Source of the DNA: SKVR01 sp041642035 | GTDB lineage: Bacteria > Bacteroidota > Bacteroidia > Bacteroidales > UBA7960 | Length of the DNA stretch: 5,892 bases | Assembly: GCA_041642035.1 (NCBI GenBank) | Contig: JBEPXC010000238.1 | Location: 1 to 5,892 of the forward strand | Direction of reading: 5' to 3' | In this document: positions 4,919-5,892 of the stretch, one piece after another | How the letters are laid out: every line of letters begins with the position of its first letter | Position numbering within the stretch: position 1 is the stretch's first letter | Made by a program: the position numbers and the translations under genes | The notes under the pieces: model-generated | The model's input: only the letters and a program-made list of their open reading frames with translations | The model's database searches: none | What the model was told of the DNA's origin: nothing

Positions 4919-5892
4919 ATGCCTTCTAATCAACAAAAGCCGGGTTTTTCTTCTTTTCCTCCCTTAAGTGCCGATGAGATGCGTGCAAAGGGCTGGGAGC
5001 AGGCCGACATTATCCTGGTGAGTGGTGATGCCTATATTGATCATCCTTCTTTTGGCACGGCCATTTTGGCCCGTATTGCCGACCAGATGGGCCTGCGCGT
5101 GGCTGTCCTGGCACAACCCAACTGGCGTGACGATCTGCGTGACTTTAAAAAACTGGGGCCTCCCCGGTATTTCTTTGGTGTAAGTGCCGGCAGTATGGAC
5201 TCGATGGTAAACCATTATACCGCTTTACGTCGCCGCCGCAGTGATGATGCCTACACCCCGGGAGGGCGTGCCGGATACCGGCCCGATTATGCTTCGGTAG
5301 TATATTCAAACATCCTTAAAGATATTTACCCCGATGTACCTGTAGTGTTGGGTGGGGTAGAAGCTTCCATGCGTCGCTTTACCCACTATGATTACTGGCA
5401 GGATAAGGTGAAACCTTCGGTACTGATAGAAAGTGGAGCCGATTTACTACTGTATGGAATGGCCGAGCAGGCCTGGCGTATGCTAATTGAACTGGTGGCT
5501 AAGGGTGTACCGGTAAGCACCTTAAAGAATCTGCCGCAATCATGTTACGCCGAAGATCGTGACAACCCTTTGTATGCTCTTAAAAACAGCCATGACGTTG
5601 CCTTACCTTCTCATGAAGAATGCCTGCATAGTAAAAAGTCCTTTGCCGATGCCTTTCGTATTATAGAGGAAGCATCCAATATGATGGATGCGCCAAGACT
5701 GTGGCAGGCCAGTGGCACCCAAAGAGTGGTGGTGAACCCTCCGGCACCACCGGCTGATGAAAAAGCAGCCGATGACACCTATAAGCTGCCCTATACCCGG
5801 CTACCGCATCCCCGGTATCAAAAGAAACCGCCCATCCCTGCCTACGAAATGATCAAGTATTCGGTAAATATTCACAGGGGTTGTTTTGGAGG
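4919..5892 (+). CDS. ygiQ: YgiQ-family radical SAM protein, N-terminal part (cut by right edge)
   Basis: From the ATG at 4919 the frame stays open for 324 codons plus two bases to the right edge. The N-terminal domain carries family hallmarks: GDAYIDHPSFG (residues 36-46), FFGVSAGSMDSM-NHYT (85-101), DDAYTPGG-AG-RPD (109-123), VVLGGVEASMRR-THYDYW (142-160), VNPPAPP (272-278) and PYTRLPHPRY (291-300). These align closely with E. coli YgiQ as I recall it. The last residues, YSVNIHRGCFGG, are the start of the CxxxCxxC motif that binds the radical-SAM [4Fe-4S] cluster; only its first cysteine (C322) is in the window. The remaining catalytic barrel lies beyond. YgiQ proteins are cytoplasmic and widely conserved, but their substrate is not established to my knowledge. 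The gene has its own promoter and seems unrelated to the cytochrome operon. No Shine-Dalgarno is visible; the AT-rich leader (TTTTCTTAATACTTTTCT) is normal for Bacteroidota. Confidence 0.93.
   Translation, partial: MPSNQQKPGFSSFPPLSADEMRAKGWEQADIILVSGDAYIDHPSFGTAILARIADQMGLRVAVLAQPNWRDDLRDFKKLGPPRYFFGVSAGSMDSMVNHYTALRRRRSDDAYTPGGRAGYRPDYASVVYSNILKDIYPDVPVVLGGVEASMRRFTHYDYWQDKVKPSVLIESGADLLLYGMAEQAWRMLIELVAKGVPVSTLKNLPQSCYAEDRDNPLYALKNSHDVALPSHEECLHSKKSFADAFRIIEEASNMMDAPRLWQASGTQRVVVNPPAPPADEKAADDTYKLPYTRLPHPRYQKKPPIPAYEMIKYSVNIHRGCFG

Overview
The window looks like a chromosomal segment from a Bacteroidota bacterium, probably an anaerobic or facultative Bacteroidales/Marinilabiliales-type organism. 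The grounds are AT-rich intergenic DNA, no Shine-Dalgarno sequence before any start codon, a good Bacteroidota -7 promoter element (TAnnTTTG) before the rightmost gene, outer-membrane and lipoprotein export signals, and an energy-metabolism module built on a multiheme cytochrome c. The exact lineage is inference.

Left block (1-3743, all on the minus strand, transcribed right to left). A four-gene run starts at 3743. It encodes (i) an octaheme c-type cytochrome of the tetrathionate reductase (OTR) family, anchored by a membrane segment at each end; (ii) 4 bp later, a four-helix di-heme cytochrome b of the b561/formate-dehydrogenase-gamma type; (iii) an outer-membrane beta-barrel of the alginate-export/porin type; and (iv) the first 35 codons of a lipoprotein cut by the left edge. 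The simplest reading is a respiratory operon. Cytochrome b would take electrons from menaquinol and pass them to the membrane-tethered octaheme reductase in the periplasm, with the barrel admitting a small sulfur or nitrogen oxyanion. The true substrate cannot be read from the sequence.

Middle (3744-4188). This is a 445-bp, very AT-rich divergent intergenic region. It holds a candidate promoter for the cytochrome operon, a pair of related direct repeats, a short palindrome, and an inverted repeat just before the next gene.

Right block (4189-5892, plus strand). The first gene encodes a short response regulator with an intact receiver domain, a charged helical linker and a C-terminal transmembrane helix, but no DNA-binding output domain. 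It is followed by about 230 bp of non-coding DNA rich in short palindromes and a degenerate 7-bp tandem repeat. Then, behind a good -7 promoter element, comes the 5' part of a YgiQ-family radical SAM protein, which leaves the window inside its iron-sulfur cluster motif.

No tRNA, rRNA, CRISPR array or mobile element was seen. The two points of most interest are the compact octaheme-cytochrome/cytochrome b/porin/lipoprotein module and the tail-anchored receiver protein divergent from it.
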